Below are positions 33,607 through 41,867 of a DNA stretch of 64,000 nt, one piece after another. The position numbers and the translations under genes are program-made. The notes under the pieces were generated by a model that was not told where the DNA came from, did not search any database, and saw only the letters and a program-made list of their open reading frames with translations. Source of the DNA: Lacticaseibacillus hulanensis (GTDB lineage: Bacteria; Bacillota; Bacilli; Lactobacillales; Lactobacillaceae); assembly GCF_004010095.1 (NCBI RefSeq), contig NZ_RRYD01000007.1, positions 30,286 through 94,285 on the forward strand, in the 5' to 3' direction. Position 1 is the first letter of the stretch. Each line of letters starts with the position of its first letter.

Positions 33607-34761
33607 ATGCCTGATTTAACCGCACAAGAATTAAGCACTATTCGCCGCGATTTGCACCGGATTCCGGAGCTTGCACTGCACGAAACGCGCACGCACGACT
33701 ACATCATGGGGCTGCTCAAAAAATGGGCGGTGCCGTTCATGGAAGTGCGCGGCGTCGATGCTGTGCCCACCGCAATCTTGGTGCACCTGGCCGGCACGAA
33801 TCCGGTCCGCACCGTTGGCTACCGCACCGATATCGATGCCCTGCCGGTGACCGAGGAGACGGGGCTGGACTTTGCCTCCACCATCCCTGGCCAGATGCAC
33901 GCGTGCGGCCACGATGTGCACATGACCGTTGCGCTCGGGGTTTTGCGGCACTTCACGCTCAATCAGCCCAAAGACAACATGGTGTTTTTCTTCCAGCCGG
34001 CTGAGGAAAACGACTACGGGGGCAAGCGGGTCTTTGACGCGGGGGCCTTTAGTGGTAAGTGGCGGCCCGATGAATTTTACGGGCTGCACGACAATCCGGA
34101 GCTGCCAGCTGGCCAAATTGCCACGCGGATGGGCACACTGTTTGCCGGGACGACCGAAATTCACCTGACCTTCACGGGGGTTAGTGGGCACGCGGCCTTT
34201 CCACACACGGCGAACGATGCGCTCGTTGCCGCCGCAGCCTTTGTGATGCAGGTGCAGACCGTTGTGTCCCGCAACGTGGATCCCGTGCGTGGCGGGGTGG
34301 TCACGATTGGGGACCTGCACGCCGGCACAATTGGCAACGTCATTGCCGGGTCGGCGCACCTTGATGGCACCATCCGCGCGTTCCGTCAAGTGGATATTGA
34401 AATGATGCAAAAGCGGGTGCGCGCAATTGCGGACGGTGTCGGCGCCACGTATGGCGTTGGCGTGGACCTAAACTTGATTCAGGGGGGCTACATGCCGGTG
34501 GAAAACGCACCGGAACAGACGGCCGATTTGATTCAGTTCATGCAGGAAGATGCCACCATCGACTTTGCGGATATCGCGCCGGCGATGACCGGGGAGGACT
34601 TTGGCTTTTTGCTGCAGCAGTTCCCGGGCACAATGGTGTGGCTCGGGGTTGGTGACCCAGGGCACCCGCTCCACTCCAGCAAGATGAGTCCAAACGAGGA
34701 CGCACTGCTGCCGGGGGTGAACGGCTTTGTCCGCTTCCTGACGCACCGGATGGCAGAATAA
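33607..34761 (+). CDS. dapL: N-acetyldiaminopimelate deacetylase
   Basis: Removes the acetyl group from N-acetyl-LL-diaminopimelate to give LL-DAP. 384 residues, M20 metallopeptidase-like fold. RRDLHRIPELALHE at the N terminus, ACGHDVHMT with metal ligands, QPAEENDYGGKRV with the catalytic glutamate, GLHDNPELPAG and a late GEDFGF block are present. The frame runs 12 codons further upstream, but ATG 33607 has AAAGGAAG close by. The YkuR-type enzyme is called dapL in B. subtilis; the same symbol is used elsewhere for an aminotransferase. It completes the acetylated route with dapH and patA. Confidence 0.92.
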   Translation: MPDLTAQELSTIRRDLHRIPELALHETRTHDYIMGLLKKWAVPFMEVRGVDAVPTAILVHLAGTNPVRTVGYRTDIDALPVTEETGLDFASTIPGQMHACGHDVHMTVALGVLRHFTLNQPKDNMVFFFQPAEENDYGGKRVFDAGAFSGKWRPDEFYGLHDNPELPAGQIATRMGTLFAGTTEIHLTFTGVSGHAAFPHTANDALVAAAAFVMQVQTVVSRNVDPVRGGVVTIGDLHAGTIGNVIAGSAHLDGTIRAFRQVDIEMMQKRVRAIADGVGATYGVGVDLNLIQGGYMPVENAPEQTADLIQFMQEDATIDFADIAPAMTGEDFGFLLQQFPGTMVWLGVGDPGHPLHSSKMSPNEDALLPGVNGFVRFLTHRMAE

Positions 34762-34787
34762 CTAAATGATGATAGCGATCTTGCACT

Positions 34788-34827
34788 AAAGGCGCCGAGA
34801 CCGCAGTAAGCATGCTCGGCGCCTTTT
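34788..34827 (+). terminator. Weak internal terminator or attenuator inside the dap operon
   Basis: AAAGGCGCCGAG and CTCGGCGCCTTTT are perfect arms around a 15-base loop, with only four T residues. Partial termination could lower dapA and later genes. Confidence 0.55.
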
Positions 34828-34851
34828 GTCACTTCTGAAAGGAAGAGAGAA

Positions 34852-35721
34852 ATGTTCAAAAACATCCCAATTATCACGGCTCTTGTAACACCGTTCACGG
34901 ACAGCGACGAGGTGGATTACCCTGCACTAGACGCGCTCATTGAACGGATGCTCGGTGAAGGGATTAAAGGCTTCCTCGTTGCCGGAACAACTGGTGAATC
35001 ACCAAACCTGACGCACGCAGAAAAAATCAGTCTGTTCACGCACGTTGGTAAGTTGCTTGTCGGGAAGGATGCAGTGCAGGTGGCTAACGTCGGCAGTAAC
35101 AGTACCGCTGCTTCTGCGGCCCTGGCTAAAGAAGCCAGTGCCATCGATGGCGTTGACGCGCTGCTCGCCGTGGCCCCTTACTACAACAAGCCGAGCCAGG
35201 CGGGGATGATTGCCCACTTTACCGCGATTGCCGACGCCAGCTCCGTGCCCGTGATTTTGTACAACATTCCGGGCCGTGCAGTCGTGACAATTAACAACGA
35301 CACAATCGTGGAACTGGCCAAGCACCCACGCATCAAGGGTGTTAAGCAGTGCACGAGCATCGACGACATTGCCTACCTCGCCCAGAACACACCGGATGAT
35401 TTTGACGTGTACACCGGTGAGGACGGGCAGATGCTCGATGCAATTCGCGTGGGCGGTGCCGGCGTGATCTCCGTTGCCAGCCACGTGTTTGGCCCCGAGA
35501 TGCTCGAATGCCTGACTGCCGAAAGCGCCGACGACATTGCATCCGCCGATGAACTGATGGACGACTTGACCCCGAAGATGAACGCATTGTTCAAGTTTCC
35601 ATCTCCGGAACCAATCAAGATGCTGCTGGCAAAGCGCGGCGAAATCAAGGAAGGCATGCGCCTGCCAATGGTTAAGCTGACGGCCGCTGAAGCCAAGCAA
35701 GTTTTGGCGATTGTTGAATAG
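34852..35721 (+). CDS. dapA: 4-hydroxy-tetrahydrodipicolinate synthase
   Basis: Condenses aspartate semialdehyde with pyruvate, the first step specific to lysine/DAP. 289 residues, class I aldolase TIM barrel. GTTGESPNLTHAEK, the LYNIPGR segment with the catalytic tyrosine and arginine region, and the Schiff-base lysine in IKGVKQCTS are present; VAPYYNKPSQAG is the usual active-site loop. AAAGGAAGAG lies before ATG 34852. It follows the deacetylase gene across a small hairpin and ends 16 bases before dapB. Confidence 0.97.
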   Translation: MFKNIPIITALVTPFTDSDEVDYPALDALIERMLGEGIKGFLVAGTTGESPNLTHAEKISLFTHVGKLLVGKDAVQVANVGSNSTAASAALAKEASAIDGVDALLAVAPYYNKPSQAGMIAHFTAIADASSVPVILYNIPGRAVVTINNDTIVELAKHPRIKGVKQCTSIDDIAYLAQNTPDDFDVYTGEDGQMLDAIRVGGAGVISVASHVFGPEMLECLTAESADDIASADELMDDLTPKMNALFKFPSPEPIKMLLAKRGEIKEGMRLPMVKLTAAEAKQVLAIVE

Positions 35722-35737
35722 TAATAGGAGGAAAACG

Positions 35738-36487
35738 ATGACCACAGTTATTTTAGCCGGCGCGTTCGGCAAGATGGGCCAGAGAATTCAGGCCATGATC
35801 AAGGACAGCGATGACCTTGAGCTGGTCGCGGCGTTCAGCCCACTTGGCGCAGAGCCCGCAGATTTTCCGGTGTTCACGAAGTATGAAGACATCAATGTTC
35901 CAGCTGATGTGTGGATGGACATGACCACGCCGGATGGTGCCCGCGCAAATGGCGAGTTCGCGCTGACCCACGGCTACGACATCGTCATTGGCACCAGTGG
36001 CCTGACCAAGGAAGACACCGACCGCCTCGGCAAACTCGCAGCGGATAATGGCCGTCACCTGCTTGTCGTTCCGAACTTCGGGATTTCGGCGGTCCTCTTG
36101 ATGCAGTTTGCCACCAAGGCGGCCAAGTACTTCCCAGATGCAGAAGTGCTGGAATACCACCACGAAGACAAGCTGGATGCACCATCCGGGACCGCCCGCG
36201 CAACTGCCCAGGCAATTGCGGCAGCACGCACCGGTAAGCCACTGGCACCAGAATCGGATGCCCCAGCGCGCGGCGAACGCATTGATGGTGTGCAGGTGCA
36301 CGCCGTTCGTCTGCCTGGCTTCAACGCTTCGGAAGAGGTCATCTTTGGTGGTCCCGGCGAAGCACTGACGATTCGCCAGGATTCCTTTGACCGGTCATCC
36401 TTCATGGCGGGCATTGCGCTTGCGATTCGCAGCGTGAATGGATTGCCTGATGCCCTGACAATTGGCCTCGATTCACTGCTCAAGTAA
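35738..36487 (+). CDS. dapB: 4-hydroxy-tetrahydrodipicolinate reductase
   Basis: Reduces the DapA product to tetrahydrodipicolinate with NAD(P)H. 249 residues. The N-terminal nucleotide-binding AGAFGKMGQR, GTSGLTKED, VPNFGISAVLLMQF, and the catalytic EYHHEDKLDAPSGTA block (His-His and Lys) are intact. The C-terminal substrate region has GEALTIRQDSFDRSSFMAG. TAGGAGG lies 7 bases before ATG 35738. Fifth pathway gene in the operon. Confidence 0.97.
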   Translation: MTTVILAGAFGKMGQRIQAMIKDSDDLELVAAFSPLGAEPADFPVFTKYEDINVPADVWMDMTTPDGARANGEFALTHGYDIVIGTSGLTKEDTDRLGKLAADNGRHLLVVPNFGISAVLLMQFATKAAKYFPDAEVLEYHHEDKLDAPSGTARATAQAIAAARTGKPLAPESDAPARGERIDGVQVHAVRLPGFNASEEVIFGGPGEALTIRQDSFDRSSFMAGIALAIRSVNGLPDALTIGLDSLLK

Positions 36488-36584
36488 CACTACTGCTCGA
36501 TGCAAAAACACTCTGCGTAAACGCAACAACCGTGATGTGGCGTAATCTTTTGCGCGCACATTGCCACAGAAAGAAGTATGAACA

Positions 36585-37757
36585 ATGACAGAACTCAAAC
36601 CAGCTTTAGCCGCGCTCGGCAATAAATCACTGGCCGCCATCGAACCGTCCGCGATTCGTGCGGTGGACCAGAACATTAGTAGCATTCCGGGCATCATCAA
36701 GCTGACGCTGGGTGAACCAGATTTTGCCGTTCCGGAGCACATCAAGAGCGCAACGGTAAAGGCGATTGAGGATGACTGGTCACATTACGCACCGTCCATG
36801 GGCTACATGGACCTGCGCGAAAACGTGGCTAAGTACCTCAATGAACGTTTTGGCGGCCAGTACTCCGCCGAAGAAGTGATTGTGACGGTCGGTGCAACGG
36901 AATCCATCGCGGCGGCACTCGGGGCATTATTCAACCCTGGGGACACGATGATTGTGCCAACGCCCGAATTTCCACTGTACTCGGCGATTGGCCGCAAGAA
37001 CGGCCTGAACGTGGTTGAGGTCAATACCGCACCCGAGTTCATTATGACGCCAGCCCGGTTGCAGGCGGTTTTGGCCAAGCACCCGGACGCAAAGGCACTC
37101 GTGCTCAACTATCCGGGCAACCCAACTGGCGTGACCTACACGCACGAAGAGATTCGCGCACTTGCCGCGGCAATTGCGGAGACCAACTTGCTGGTTTTAT
37201 CCGATGAAATTTACGCTGAATTGTCCTACGACGCTGATCACCTGAGCCTGGCCAAATTGCTGCCGACCCAAACGCTGCTCATCAGCGGCTTCAGTAAGTC
37301 GCACGCGATGACCGGTTACCGGGTTGGCTACGTTGCGGGCCCCAAGGAACTCACGGCGCAGGTTGGTAAAATGCACCAGTACATGGTCACAACTGTGGCT
37401 AGTCCGATGCAGCGCGCGGCCGTTGAGGCATTAACGCACGGCCGTGGGGATGCGGCAATCATGCGGGACACGTACCGCAAACGCCGTGACCTCGTTTTGG
37501 CTGGACTTAAGGAAGTTGGGTTTGATGCACCAACTCCAGGCGGGGCCTTCTACATTTTTGCCAAGATGCCCGACCAGTTCGGCACTGATGACGTGCAGTT
37601 CGTCTACACCCTGGCGAAGGAAGCAAAGGTGGGACTGGTTCCCGGTTCCGTCTTTGGCCCAGGCGGTGAGGGCTACGTGCGGCTGTCGTACGCGGCGTCG
37701 ACCGCGAACCTGGAAGAATCAGTAAGGCGAATTCAGAATTTTGTCCGCACGCACTAG
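36585..37757 (+). CDS. patA: N-acetyl-LL-diaminopimelate aminotransferase (PatA type)
   Basis: A 390-residue class I/II PLP aminotransferase. It probably transfers an amino group to N-acetyl-2-amino-6-oxopimelate, the step between dapH and the deacetylase. GEPDFAVPEHIK, NYPGNPTGV, SDEIYAELSY, the PLP lysine in SGFSKSHAMTGYRVGY and the C-terminal arginine in YVRLSYA are present. Position at the end of an acetylase-type dap operon supports this substrate over the related aromatic or alanine aminotransferases. ATG 36585 has a purine-rich AGAAAGAAG upstream. The gene is 97 bases behind dapB. Confidence 0.88.
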   Translation: MTELKPALAALGNKSLAAIEPSAIRAVDQNISSIPGIIKLTLGEPDFAVPEHIKSATVKAIEDDWSHYAPSMGYMDLRENVAKYLNERFGGQYSAEEVIVTVGATESIAAALGALFNPGDTMIVPTPEFPLYSAIGRKNGLNVVEVNTAPEFIMTPARLQAVLAKHPDAKALVLNYPGNPTGVTYTHEEIRALAAAIAETNLLVLSDEIYAELSYDADHLSLAKLLPTQTLLISGFSKSHAMTGYRVGYVAGPKELTAQVGKMHQYMVTTVASPMQRAAVEALTHGRGDAAIMRDTYRKRRDLVLAGLKEVGFDAPTPGGAFYIFAKMPDQFGTDDVQFVYTLAKEAKVGLVPGSVFGPGGEGYVRLSYAASTANLEESVRRIQNFVRTH

Positions 37758-37766
37758 CCGGTGCTG

Positions 37767-37945
37767 GTGGTATATTAGGGTTTCAAGATTTGTCGGAGTT
37801 TTAAGTAAGAGCTGCGTGGGTTAGCTTTGTCTGATTACATGCAAGTTTAGCCTGAGGGAAAGGCCACCCCTCAAGGTGAATTTGCCGGTAATCTGCGTCT
37901 TCTAGGCAACCCGCTGCACTCAATGCTTTCAAGAGGGGTATATTT
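37767..37945 (+). ncRNA. Extended -10 promoter and structured leader of asd
   Basis: TGGTATATT (37768-37776) is an extended -10, so asd has its own start. The 160-base leader folds: GTGGGTT near 37817 can pair with AACCCGC near 37908, enclosing a second stem built from CTGAGGG and CCCCTCAAG. No U-tailed terminator is present, so control, if any, would act on translation or processing. It lies exactly where the asd RNA motif of lactic acid bacteria has been described. I cannot confirm membership from memory of the consensus. Confidence 0.5.
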
Positions 37946-39031
37946 ATGTCGAAGAAGAGTTACGCAGTTGCAATTTTAGGGGCCACCGGTGCGGTGGGTA
38001 CCCGCATGATTGAGCAGTTGGAGCAGTCCACGATTCCGGTGGGCGAAATTCACCTGCTTGCATCATCACGTTCCGCTGGTAAGACGCTTTACTTCAAGGG
38101 TCAGCCCGTGACCGTTGAAGAGGCCAAGCCCGAATCCTTTGATGGCATTGACCTTGTTCTTGCGTCTGCTGGTGGTTCCGTTTCTGGCCGCCTGTTGCCT
38201 GAAGCGGTTAAGCGTGGGGCGGTCTGCGTGGACAACACGTCATTCTTCCGGATGAATGACAACGTGCCACTGGTCGTGCCTGAAGTTAATCCAGACGCCT
38301 TAGCTGATCACAACGGGATTATCGCCAACCCGAACTGTTCCACAATTCAGATGGTGGTAGCCCTGGAACCAGTTCGCCAGCAATTTGGTCTTCACCAGAT
38401 TATTGTCTCCACTTACCAGGCAGCTGGTGGGGCCGGGCAGTCAGCCATCAACGAACTGTACGCACAGGCCCAGGAAAAGCTGGACGGCAAGGAAATGCAG
38501 GCAAACATCCTGCCAGTCAAGGGTGACAAGAAGCACTACCCACTGGCATTTAACCTGTTGCCACAGATTGACGTCTTCGAGGATGCGGATTACACGCACG
38601 AAGAGTGGAAGATGATCCACGAAACCAAGAAGATTATGTTTGGCGACAAGAACAGCACCGACATCAAGGTCACCGCGACCTGTGTCCGCGTGCCCGTGCC
38701 AATCGGCCATGGTGAGACGGTTTACTTCACCACCGAAAAGCAGCCAACACCCGATGAAATTCGGGCATCACTCACCGGCGCTCCCGGTGTCGTTGTTCAG
38801 GACGACCCAAGCAAGCAGCTTTACCCACAGCCAATTAACGCTGAGGGCAGCCGCGACACGTTCGTCGGCCGGATTCGCGCCGACGTTGAAAACCCTGGCG
38901 CATACCACATGTGGGTTGTTTCCGATAACCTGCTGAAGGGTGCGGCCTGGAACACGGTGCAGATTGCCGAAGAACTGGTTGCCCGCGATTTGGTTCGCGT
39001 GCCAGCCGGTGCAGCTGACCTGTTTGCATAA
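37946..39031 (+). CDS. asd: Aspartate-semialdehyde dehydrogenase
   Basis: Reduces aspartyl phosphate to aspartate semialdehyde with NADPH, the branch metabolite for both Hom and DapA. 361 residues. The N-terminal [12 protein letters not shown] nucleotide fold, SAGGSVS, the nucleophilic cysteine in [21 protein letters not shown], and [10 protein letters not shown] near the substrate arginine/histidine are present. AGAGGGG lies 8 bases before ATG 37946. Separate from the upstream operon by a promoter and a long leader; followed by a terminator. Confidence 0.97.
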   Translation: MSKKSYAVAILGATGAVGTRMIEQLEQSTIPVGEIHLLASSRSAGKTLYFKGQPVTVEEAKPESFDGIDLVLASAGGSVSGRLLPEAVKRGAVCVDNTSFFRMNDNVPLVVPEVNPDALADHNGIIANPNCSTIQMVVALEPVRQQFGLHQIIVSTYQAAGGAGQSAINELYAQAQEKLDGKEMQANILPVKGDKKHYPLAFNLLPQIDVFEDADYTHEEWKMIHETKKIMFGDKNSTDIKVTATCVRVPVPIGHGETVYFTTEKQPTPDEIRASLTGAPGVVVQDDPSKQLYPQPINAEGSRDTFVGRIRADVENPGAYHMWVVSDNLLKGAAWNTVQIAEELVARDLVRVPAGAADLFA

Positions 39032-39037
39032 TTCATT

Positions 39038-39075
39038 AAAACCATCCAGAGGGAACAACCCTGGGTGGTTTTTAT
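39038..39075 (+). terminator. asd terminator
   Basis: AAAACCATCC and GGGTGGTTTTT arms with an inner CAGAGGG/CCCTG pairing, then TTTATTT. Confidence 0.8.
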
Positions 39076-39378
39076 TTGCGCTCGCTAATATTGGAACGAT
39101 GACAATCCGTTACGAGGCGAGAGTAAGTGCTGCAAACAACCATAATCAATAAGTTATGGGTCCGCAATCTATTTTATGAAGCTTGATATATCGCCTTATT
39201 TTTCATGCAAACGCCGGTAAAACCACCTTTTACAAAACCTTTACTTATTTAATGTAACAAAGTGCTTGCTTATGCTTAAGATAACAGGCATAATATTATT
39301 TGTTAACAAAAAGTAACTAGGAACGTGCTATTATTATTCGCCACGGCGCACAACGTAGCTCGACACAGGGAGGATATC

Positions 39379-40157
39379 ATGTTTAAAACTTTAGCTCAGC
39401 TTGGCCTTGGTGCCAAAATTGCCGTTGTGGCCAGTTCTGCCGTATTGATGGGTTTCGCCGGTGTTGGCGTTAAAACCTTTGCTGATACCTACTGGGCCGG
39501 GCATAACGATGTGTCCGCAATTAACTCCAGCTTGAACACGCTTGATGACATGCTTACGACCAAGGAAAACAAGCTAAGCAGCACCCAGGCGGACCTCAAG
39601 CAGGCGAAAACCGACTTGACGGACACGCAGTCCAAGCTTTCTGCTGCTCAAGACGAACTGACAACCATGAAGACTGCACTGACCGATGCCCAGGCACAGG
39701 TGGCCGACCTGAAGAACCAGAACACGGTCTGCAAAACCGATACGACGCCTTGGCTAAGCAAAAGGAAACTGAAGCAGCCAGTTACCAGCAGCAATTGCAG
39801 GACAAGATGAAGGAAATCCAGCAAAAGCAGGACGAAATTCAGCAGAAGATTAAGGAAGGCAACGACAAGGTTGCCGCTAAGCAAAAGGAACTTGATGCTA
39901 AGCAGTCCGAAGTCGATGCCAAGCAAAAGAATCTTGATCAGGCAAACAGCAAGCTTTCTGATTTGAACAACACCATCGCGGACCTTAATGGCAAAATCAG
40001 CGACCTGCAAAGTCAGTTGACCAAGGCTAAATCCGACGCGGCTGCTGCCAAGGCTGAAAGCGACGTGAAGTCCCAACAGCTCAAGCAGGCGCAGGAAGAA
40101 GTCCAGGCTGCTAAGCAAAAGGCTGCCGATGTCGTTGCTAAGCACAGCAACAACTAA
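39379..40157 (+). pseudogene. Membrane-anchored coiled-coil protein split by a frameshift
   Basis: ATG 39379, preceded by GGGAGG, opens a protein with an N-terminal hydrophobic segment (about residues 11-33) as signal or anchor, then a heptad-rich coiled coil. Near 39720 the frame leaves coiled-coil character and stops at 39810. The other frame continues seamlessly (GLQNRYDALAKQKETEAA) as Lys/Gln/Ala coiled coil to 40157. One base must be inserted or deleted near 39715-39728. The intact protein would be about 260 residues and extracytoplasmic. No good slippery heptamer is seen, so a mutation or base-call error is more likely than programmed shifting. Followed by a terminator. Confidence 0.7.
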
Positions 40158-40256
40158 TCCGCGGGCTAAATTAATATTGAACCGCGAACCTGCCCTTAGT
40201 GTTTTCTGAATGCAAACAGCAATGAAACTAACGTGTTGCTAGCAAAACTAGATAAA

Positions 40257-40300
40257 TAAAAAATGCGTGCCGCCCGTGATGGACGACACGCATTTTTTAT
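40257..40300. terminator. Bidirectional terminator
   Basis: AAAAAATGCGTG and CACGCATTTTTT arms between the convergent coiled-coil gene and nagB. Confidence 0.85.
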
Positions 40301-40364
40301 TTTAGCTGACTGAATACTGCATAGTTTGATACTTGGTTCGGTGGATGGCTACTTACTCAGCTAA

Positions 40365-41072
40365 CTACTTACTCAGCTTGCTTGCTGCGGCCTCGTCGAT
40401 GAGGAGAATTACGTCATCGTGGTTCTGCAGGGCGGATGCTGGGCAGTCGGTTGTTACTGGGCCTTCGACGGTTGCCTTGATTGCGTCGGCCTTGTCTTCA
40501 CCGAATGCGAGCAGGAGAATCTTCTTGCTCTTCAGGATGGAGCCGATACCCATGGAGTAGGCGTAAGTTGGTACGTCTTCAATCTTGTCGAAGAAGCGGG
40601 CGTTGGCGTCGATGGTTGACTGGGTGAGGTGCACCTTGTGGGTTCCACCATCAAGAGGTGAACCTGGTTCGTTGAAGCCGATGTGACCGTTGCGGCCAAT
40701 CCCAAGCAGCTGAATGTCGATTGGGTGATCAGCAATAATCTGGTCGTAGTGTGCAGGTTCGTTGTCAGCGTCCGTAGCAAGACCATTTGGCACGAAGGTT
40801 TCCTTGAATGGCTTCTTGTTGAACAAGTGCTGGTTCATGAAGTACCGGTAACTTTGGTCGTTGTCGCCAGACAGACCAACGTATTCATCGAGGTTAACAC
40901 TGGTCATGTTGGAAAAATCCAGGTCACTTGCGCACATTTTGTCGTACAGGGTAACGGGTGAGCTCCCGGTTGCCAGACCAAGCGTCTTGGCACCATTAGC
41001 CATGCCGTCCTTGATGATTTCAAATGCTGCCTGACTAGCTTCGTCTTTGTTCTTAAATACGCGTACTTGCAT
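40365..41072 (-). CDS. nagB: Glucosamine-6-phosphate deaminase
   Basis: Converts glucosamine 6-phosphate to fructose 6-phosphate and ammonia, feeding amino sugars into glycolysis. 235 residues, the short allosteric-lid-free form common in Firmicutes. [24 protein letters not shown] with the catalytic aspartate, [15 protein letters not shown] and [14 protein letters not shown] are present. AAAAGGGG lies about 8 bases before the ATG at 41072. Monocistronic; nagA is not in the window. A strong promoter and a NagR-like operator lie directly upstream. Confidence 0.97.
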   Translation of the reverse strand: MQVRVFKNKDEASQAAFEIIKDGMANGAKTLGLATGSSPVTLYDKMCASDLDFSNMTSVNLDEYVGLSGDNDQSYRYFMNQHLFNKKPFKETFVPNGLATDADNEPAHYDQIIADHPIDIQLLGIGRNGHIGFNEPGSPLDGGTHKVHLTQSTIDANARFFDKIEDVPTYAYSMGIGSILKSKKILLLAFGEDKADAIKATVEGPVTTDCPASALQNHDDVILLIDEAAASKLSK

Positions 41073-41111
41073 TGTTAGTACCCCTTTTTATAGTTGTTGT
41101 TCCGCTTCTTC

Positions 41112-41153
41112 ATTGGTATAGTCCAATTATAACACGTGGCCTAGACCTGTCAA
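41112..41153 (-). promoter_or_regulatory. nagB promoter with NagR/GntR-type operator
   Basis: On the minus strand TTGACA (41153-41148) and TATAAT (41131-41126) are 16 bases apart. The interrupted palindrome ATTGGACTATACCAAT (41127-41112) overlaps the end of the -10. It closely resembles the ATTGGTATAGA-type sites of NagR/DasR regulators, predicting release by glucosamine 6-phosphate or N-acetylglucosamine 6-phosphate. Confidence 0.75.
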
Positions 41154-41570
41154 CAGTTAGGCGGAAAAAGGTGAGACTGCCAAAATTCAGGTTCCTGCAA
41201 GCTCGTTCGAGATTAGTTTCTAACGCTAACCATAAGCTGAACCGTAAATTAATTGAATTTTGCACTTTCAGCACAGATTTTCAACAAAGACTGCGGTTGC
41301 AAATGTGAAAATTGTCATCTTCTAATTTTGTGGGTACCAATTAATAATGGGTCCAAAACATTGGCTGCCGTATAAACTAATCGTAATAATAATGTTCTAA
41401 TTGGGACATTAGCAAAAAATCACGACTAAAATAACGGAATCTGCGTGCAAAAGGATTGTACGAGCCTGTTTCCGGGAAAACCAGTGCCAATAAATAACGG
41501 TGGCAGCCCGTGAAATTAACACATTTAACCAAAAATTCGTTATTGAAATATTCTCGTTTTTTATATTAAG
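41154..41570. other. AT-rich non-coding region
   Basis: About 420 bases with stops in all frames and no convincing RBS-linked start. No transposon end or clear repeat was seen. Its composition is more AT-rich than the neighbouring genes. Confidence 0.5.
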
Positions 41571-41573
41571 TTA

Positions 41574-41757
41574 TGCTATCATAATGTATTTCTTTTGGAG
41601 AATCAGATTTGAGTGAACTTTTGTTGCCAATTCTGGCTCGGTTTTCCTCATATTTGGTGTAATATAATATACGTAAGGCGAAAGCCTATGACAAACCTAA
41701 ACTTACACTCCCCAAAAAAGTTCCCCCAAACTTTCCACCGGCAACGGTGGTTTTTTT
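41574..41757 (+). ncRNA. Candidate small RNA with C-rich unpaired region (possibly also encoding a 17-residue peptide)
   Basis: An extended -10 TGCTATCAT lies at 41574-41582 and a second TATAAT at 41663-41668. The transcript would contain the hairpin AGGC-GAAA-GCCT, then an unpaired stretch with CTCCCC and TTCCCCC, then a terminator CCACCG-GCAA-CGGTGG plus seven T at 41735-41757. C-rich loops of this kind pair with Shine-Dalgarno sequences in RoxS/FsrA-like small RNAs. If transcription starts at the first promoter it also covers TTG 41609 with GGAG 8 bases upstream, which encodes MSELLLPILARFSSYLV. Confidence 0.5.
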
Positions 41758-41867
41758 ATGGCCAAAAAGCCGAGTAGTGATCTCTTATTGCTCAGTTATC
41801 AAAAAGCCAATCATTAATTCAAGCAAAAGGGATGCACCCAGAGTCAAGTGGGCGCATCCCTTTTTAG

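Noticed and set aside
34788..34827. End of the dap operon at the hairpin before dapA
   Set aside because: Only four U residues follow, and the next genes continue the same pathway in the same orientation with short spacing; partial attenuation is more likely.
39715..39730. Programmed -1 frameshift in the coiled-coil gene
   Set aside because: No X-XXY-YYZ slippery heptamer in the right phase and no clear downstream pseudoknot; a mutation or sequencing error is simpler.
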